Shown one piece after another: positions 59,784 to 64,000 of a stretch of DNA of 64,000 nucleotides (its first letter is position 1; the number at the start of each line of letters is the position of its first letter). The notes below the pieces were generated by a model. That model had not been told where the DNA came from, did not search any database, and saw nothing but the letters and a program-made list of their open reading frames with translations. The DNA is from Azospirillum thiophilum (GTDB lineage Bacteria; Pseudomonadota; Alphaproteobacteria; Azospirillales; Azospirillaceae): contig NZ_CP012403.1 in NCBI RefSeq assembly GCF_001305595.1, forward strand, positions 753,501-817,500, given 5' to 3'. The position numbers and the translations under genes are program-made.

Positions 59784-62700
59784 TCAAGCCTCTGCCAGCG
59801 CCACCCCCGGCACGCCGGCCGGTGACAGCACCGTCACCCGGCTGCGCCCGCCGCCCAGCGGCACCACGCGGATCTGCGTGCCGATGCGTTCGACCATCGC
59901 CGGGACGTGGCTGATGACGCCGACCTGACGGCCGCCGGCCTGCAAGGCTTCCAGGCAGGACAGGGCGACGTCCAGGCTGTCGGGATCCAGCGTGCCGAAG
60001 CCCTCATCGATGAACAGCGTGCCGATGCCGCCTGAGGCGCCGGCCGCCATCGCCGACAGGCCCAGCGCCAGGGCCAGCGATACCAGGAACAGCTCGCCGC
60101 CCGACAGGCTGTGGACGCCGCGCCGCTCGTCGCCCATCTCGCGGTCGACCACCTGTATTTCCAGGTCGGCCCCGGCCACCCGCTCCAGCCGGTAGCGGCG
60201 GGCGAGATCCTCCAGATGCCGGTTGGCGTGGGTCAGCAGCAGGTCGAGGCTCAGGCTCTGGGCGAAGTTGCGCATCTTCTGCCCGTTCGCCGAGCCGATC
60301 AGTTGCGCCATCTTGCCCCACAGGGTGCAGCGTGCCCGCTGGGCCTCCATCGCCGCGCTCAGCCCGGCCAGCCGCAGCCGATTGGCGTCGTCGGCCTCCA
60401 GCCGGCCGCGGGCCGAGCCGAGCCGGTCGCGGTCGTGCTCCAGGATCACGCCTGTTCCATCGGCCGCGGCGGCCGCCTCTTCGGCGGTCTGCGCCGGACG
60501 GCCGGCGGCATGGTGGGCATCCCGCTGCCGCCGCCGCTCGTCGACCACCAGCAGCGCATCGCCGCGCGCGCGCTCCAGCGCCGCCAGCGCCCGCTCCTCG
60601 GCCTCCAGCCCGGCGTCCGGGGCCGCCAGCAGCCGGCGGATCTCCTCCAGGCCGGTGGAGCGTTCGGCAGCCGCCCGTTCCAGCCGCTCCCTGGCCACCG
60701 CCGCCTTGTCGGCGCACAGGCGAGTCGCCTCGCCGCGGGTCTCCCGCTCCCGCTCCGCCGCCGACAGGCGGGCGGCGGCGTCCTGGCGAACGATCGTGGC
60801 CTTCTCCACCAGCGCTTCTGCGGCCTGCCGCTCGTCGGCCAGCGCCCTGCGCACCGCCACCACCGCCCGTCCGCCGAGCAGCGCGTTGCGTGCCATCCGG
60901 GCGTCGGCCTGCCTGCCGGCCAGATCGGCGGCCCGCTGGCGTGCCTCCTCCTCCGCCCTCAGCGCCGCATCCAGCTCCGCCGACTGCACCGCGCGCTCGC
61001 CGCTTGCCCGTTCGACCTCGCGGCCGGCGCGGGCCAATGTATCTCTCTTCCCCTGGTATTCGGAGACCCGTTCCGCCAACGCGCTGCGGAACCCTCCCGG
61101 ACCCCGTTCCAGCCGCGTGCGCCAATCGGCTTCGCCGGCCAGCCCTTCCGCCAGTTCCGCCAGCGCGGCGTCGCGGTCGCCCTCCGCCCGTTCCAGCGCC
61201 GCCGCAGCCAGGGCCGCCGCCTGCCGCCCCTCGGCCAACCGCTGCCGGGCCGCCTCGCTCTCCGTCGCCAGCGCCGCAGCGGCGGCTTCCAGCCGGCGCT
61301 GGTCCTGCTGTGCCGCGTCGAGCCGCCGGCGGTGATCCAGCGCATGCTCCTCGTCGGCGGCGATGCCCGCCAACCGCTGTTCCACGGCGTCGAGCGCCGC
61401 CGCGATGCCGTCCAGCGCGTCGCAATCGCTGCTCCATCCGGCCGCTGCCGCCTGCGCCGTCCAGCGCGCCGTCAACTCATCGGCCTCTTGCGCCATCGCC
61501 GCCAGCCGTGCCGCCAGCCCGTCGGCCCCGGTCCGCGCGGCCTGTGCCGCCGCCTCGAGCGCCGCATGGCGGGCCACCATGGCGGCCAGTTCCTCCCGCA
61601 GGTCGGCGAGACGCGCTTCCTGCTCCCGGGTCACCCGGTCCAGCGGCGTGGCGTCGGTTCCCGCCCAGGGGTGGGAGTCCGATCCGCAGACCGGGCAGGG
61701 CTCGCCCTCCTCCAGCCGTCCGCGCAGGCTCTTCACATCCTCCCGCCGGGCCAGCAGCAGGCGTTGCAGCGTCCGTTCCGCCTCGTCGGCGGCCGCACGC
61801 CGTTCGTTGCGGCGCTCGGCAAGTTTCCGCGCCGCCGCGCCGTCGCGCTCCGCTTCGGCCAGCAGCCGCACCCGGTCGGTCTCCGCCGCCGTCCGGTCGG
61901 CCGACAGGCGCCGCCGCATCTCGCCGGTGGCGAGCAGGGCCCGCAGGCCGTCGCGGCGGCGCCCCGCCTCCGCCCGCTCCGTCCGGGCATCGTCGAGCGA
62001 CGGCACCGCCTCGGCCCGCAGTGCCTCCAGCACCGTCTCGGCCGCGATGCAGCGGTCCCGCGCCTCGGTCGAGCGGCTTTCCGCCGTTTCGACGGCAGCG
62101 GTCAGGACGGCAACTTCACGTTCCCGGGCCATCCTTTCCCGGCGGGCGGCGTCTCCGGTGCGGGCCGCCGCCTGGTGCCGGTCCAACAGCCGGTCCCAGC
62201 GCTCCCAATCGGCCGCGACCGGCTCGAAGCCCGCCTGTGCGCGCAGCCAGGACTCCAGCCTTGCGGACTCGGTCTGTGCCGCCGACAGGGCGGTCCCGAT
62301 ATCCTGCACCGCCTTGCGTGCCTTGGCGCTCCGTTGCATGGCGGCCTGTGCCGCAGCCTCGGCGGCGTCGCCTTCACCGGCCAACGCCGCGATCCGACCA
62401 TCGAGATCAGCGGCACGCTCCAGGTCGGGTTCGGCTCCGGCCTGTGCCGTGCAGGCGGCCTCGAAGCGGCGCCGGGCCTCGCCATGGCGGCCGGTCGACT
62501 CCTCCACCGCAAGCCGGGCGCTTTCCCATGCCGCCGTCGCGCGATCCACCGCCGCCGCGGCCGCGGCCGCATCTCCCGCCGTCCGGTCGGCATCCTCCAG
62601 AAACGGACGCATCGGCAGCAGACTGCGCAGCCGGGCCGCCGCGCCGCGCCGGGGCTCCGCTCCGGCCCAGGCCTCTTCGGCGGTTCGGGCCGCTGCCAGC

Positions 62701-63536
62701 GCCTGCTCCTCCGTCGCGGCGAGCTGCGCATCGCGCTCGTGCCAGGCCATGGCCGCCCGGGCGAGTGCCAGCGCCTGTTCGCCCGCCTGGACCGCGCGGG
62801 CCGCATCGGCGGCGTCCGCTTGCAGGGCGGCGCGATCCTCGTCGGCGAGGACGCCGATGCCGCCGCCCTGCGCCACCAGCGTGTCGAGCGTCTGCCGCTC
62901 CGCACCCGCCCGTTCATGGGCGGCGACCGACAGCCGCGAATAGACCTCCGTGCCGGTCAGCAACTCCAGCAGGGCGGAGCGTTCGCGTGGCGGCGCCTTC
63001 AGGAAGGTGGCGAAGTCGCCCTGCGCCAGCAGGACGGCGCGGCGGAACTGCTCGAAGCTCAGGCCCAGCCGCCGTTCGATCTCGTCGAGCACGCTCTTCT
63101 TACCGTCGCCGTAGCGCCGCTCGCCGTCGAGGCTGCACAACGACATGCTCTGCAGTTGCAGGGCGCCCTGCGCCTTCTGGCGGGCTCGCCGCACCTCCCA
63201 CCGCGCCCGGTAGGCATCCCCGTCGATCCCGATGAAATCCACTTCCGCCCAGCCGGATCCGGCGCCGCGCCGCAGGATGCTGCGCACATCGGTGGTGCGG
63301 ATGCCGTTGGGGTCGCCGTCCGCTCCCAGCATCTCGCCGCGTCCTTCCGGCAGCCGCGGCATGCGGTCGAACAGCGCCAGGCACAGCGCGTCCAGGATGG
63401 TGCTCTTGCCGGCCCCGGTCGGCCCGGTGATGGCGAACAGGCCGGCGCGTCGCAGCGGCTCGCGGTCGAAATCGATGGCGAACGTCCCGTCGAGGCTGGT
63501 CAGATTGGCGCCGCGTACTGCGAGGATCCGCATCAC
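59784..63536 (-). CDS. sbcC: DNA double-strand break nuclease ATPase subunit SbcC
   Basis: A 1250-residue SMC-like ATPase that, with SbcD, cleaves hairpin and protein-blocked DNA ends. Walker A GPTGAGKST is at residues 38-46. Two long coiled coils flank a zinc-hook CPVC (Cys614, Cys617). The C-terminal half has the signature VHSLSGGELFLVSLALALGLSA and Walker B TLFIDEGFGTLD. Ends close to the MoxR stop (13 bases). It starts 4 bases into the sbcD stop (ATGA overlap). Confidence 0.96.
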   Translation of the reverse strand: MMRILAVRGANLTSLDGTFAIDFDREPLRRAGLFAITGPTGAGKSTILDALCLALFDRMPRLPEGRGEMLGADGDPNGIRTTDVRSILRRGAGSGWAEVDFIGIDGDAYRARWEVRRARQKAQGALQLQSMSLCSLDGERRYGDGKKSVLDEIERRLGLSFEQFRRAVLLAQGDFATFLKAPPRERSALLELLTGTEVYSRLSVAAHERAGAERQTLDTLVAQGGGIGVLADEDRAALQADAADAARAVQAGEQALALARAAMAWHERDAQLAATEEQALAAARTAEEAWAGAEPRRGAAARLRSLLPMRPFLEDADRTAGDAAAAAAAVDRATAAWESARLAVEESTGRHGEARRRFEAACTAQAGAEPDLERAADLDGRIAALAGEGDAAEAAAQAAMQRSAKARKAVQDIGTALSAAQTESARLESWLRAQAGFEPVAADWERWDRLLDRHQAAARTGDAARRERMAREREVAVLTAAVETAESRSTEARDRCIAAETVLEALRAEAVPSLDDARTERAEAGRRRDGLRALLATGEMRRRLSADRTAAETDRVRLLAEAERDGAAARKLAERRNERRAAADEAERTLQRLLLARREDVKSLRGRLEEGEPCPVCGSDSHPWAGTDATPLDRVTREQEARLADLREELAAMVARHAALEAAAQAARTGADGLAARLAAMAQEADELTARWTAQAAAAGWSSDCDALDGIAAALDAVEQRLAGIAADEEHALDHRRRLDAAQQDQRRLEAAAAALATESEAARQRLAEGRQAAALAAAALERAEGDRDAALAELAEGLAGEADWRTRLERGPGGFRSALAERVSEYQGKRDTLARAGREVERASGERAVQSAELDAALRAEEEARQRAADLAGRQADARMARNALLGGRAVVAVRRALADERQAAEALVEKATIVRQDAAARLSAAERERETRGEATRLCADKAAVARERLERAAAERSTGLEEIRRLLAAPDAGLEAEERALAALERARGDALLVVDERRRQRDAHHAAGRPAQTAEEAAAAADGTGVILEHDRDRLGSARGRLEADDANRLRLAGLSAAMEAQRARCTLWGKMAQLIGSANGQKMRNFAQSLSLDLLLTHANRHLEDLARRYRLERVAGADLEIQVVDREMGDERRGVHSLSGGELFLVSLALALGLSAMAAGASGGIGTLFIDEGFGTLDPDSLDVALSCLEALQAGGRQVGVISHVPAMVERIGTQIRVVPLGGGRSRVTVLSPAGVPGVALAEA

Positions 63537-64000
63537 GCCGCCTCCTGCACGGTGGTCAGCAACTCGTGGAAGGCCGCCACCAGCTCCAGGTCGGGGTCGC
63601 CGTCGTGGCTGCGGCGGTAGAGGCGGCGGAACACCTCTTCCGGCTCCAGCGAGGCGAGGTCGGTTGGCGGCGCGCCGTCGGCCAGCGTCTGGCCGCTGCC
63701 GGTCAGACGCACCACCAGCTTCAACAGCCGGACCGGCCGGCCGGCCAGCACGGCCTCGACCTCGTCGCGCAGGGCGGGGCGCGGCTCTGGCAGGGTGACC
63801 GTCACCTCCAGGAAGGGCCAGGCATCCCGCGCCAGCGTTTCGTCGAACGCCAGCCGCTTCAGGCGCTCCAGCGCCGCTTCGGGGGTCTCCGCGACGATCC
63901 GGTGGATCGCGACATGGCGCGGCACCCGCAGCGCCTCGTGGCCGACCAGCCGGCCCGCCGCGAACTCGGCCAGCACCACCTGATGGGGGTAGGGCTCCTC
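63533..64000 (-). CDS. sbcD: Exonuclease subunit SbcD, C-terminal part (truncated by window edge)
   Basis: The frame runs off the right edge; about 155 C-terminal residues are visible. They start EEPYPHQVVLAEFAAGRL and hold the SbcD cap region (RHVAIHRIVAETPEAALERLKRL, DLASLEPEEVFRRLYRRSHDGDPD). The calcineurin-like nuclease domain lies outside the window. Its stop overlaps the sbcC start, the normal arrangement for this complex. Confidence 0.9.
   Translation of the reverse strand, partial: EEPYPHQVVLAEFAAGRLVGHEALRVPRHVAIHRIVAETPEAALERLKRLAFDETLARDAWPFLEVTVTLPEPRPALRDEVEAVLAGRPVRLLKLVVRLTGSGQTLADGAPPTDLASLEPEEVFRRLYRRSHDGDPDLELVAAFHELLTTVQEAA

Noticed and set aside
60111..63620. 1169-residue plus-strand open frame (and a 967-residue one)
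   Set aside because: Shadows of sbcC; rich in Arg/Pro/Ala with no motifs, while sbcC has Walker, hook and signature motifs.

Overview
The window is GC-rich throughout, with GC-ending codons in every gene. The run argS / SPOR protein / nagZ / M50 protease / scpA / scpB / tatABC, together with an HSL esterase, LIV-type ABC systems and many CoA-dependent catabolic genes, points to an alphaproteobacterium of the Rhodospirillales, most likely Azospirillum or a close relative. That placement is inference from gene content; no 16S rRNA is present.

Layout. (1) 1-4.4 kb: end of an unknown gene, an HSL-family esterase, and a divergent pair of a TonB-dependent siderophore receptor and a FecI-type sigma factor, separated by a Fur-like palindrome. 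(2) 4.4-30.3 kb: a large catabolic island. It has an IclR regulator, two aldehyde dehydrogenases, a citryl-CoA-lyase-like protein, a CaiB-type CoA-transferase, a tricarballylate-dehydrogenase-like flavoprotein, two paralogous LIV binding proteins, livGFHM, a second citrate-synthase-fold protein with an altered active site, ETF beta/alpha, a 3-oxoadipyl-CoA-type thiolase, a LysR regulator, an acyl-CoA dehydrogenase, an ADP-forming acyl-CoA synthetase, an SCP2-like small protein, an alpha/beta hydrolase and an enoyl-CoA hydratase/3-hydroxyacyl-CoA dehydrogenase fusion. Three copies of a 17-bp palindrome (CATWAC-N5-GTWATG) lie upstream of the lysR/acyl-CoA dehydrogenase pair, the thiolase and the livGFHM operon, suggesting that one LysR regulator controls the island. 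(3) 30.3-41.9 kb: a 52-aa small gene, folB/folK, a lipoprotein, a CoxG-like protein, cytochrome c, pepN, two unknown proteins, tRNA-Ser(UGA), xthA, erpA and dgt. (4) 41.9-52.6 kb: housekeeping genes argS, SPOR, nagZ, M50 protease, scpAB, tatABC and alaS. (5) 52.7-58.6 kb: a small accessory locus with a DHCW cupin, hydrolase, acyl carrier protein, two different ATP-grasp ligases, a glycosyltransferase and a sulfotransferase. It looks like an undescribed carrier-protein/ATP-grasp biosynthetic system. (6) 58.9-64 kb: MoxR-type ATPase and sbcC/sbcD, the latter cut by the window edge.

How the parts may work together. The island can import an organic acid or amide-like solute (two binding proteins sharing one LIV transporter), hydrolyse and activate it as a CoA thioester (hydrolase, acyl-CoA synthetase, CoA-transferase), dehydrogenate it (TcuA-like flavoprotein; acyl-CoA dehydrogenase feeding ETF), and cleave it by retro-Claisen chemistry (citryl-CoA-lyase-like proteins) and by beta-oxidation ending at a 3-oxoadipyl-CoA thiolase. 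The substrate cannot be read from sequence; a branched or linear di/tricarboxylate is the best guess. The two most novel-looking items are this regulon with its citrate-synthase paralogue lacking a catalytic histidine, and the ACP/twin-ATP-grasp/glycosyltransferase/sulfotransferase locus.
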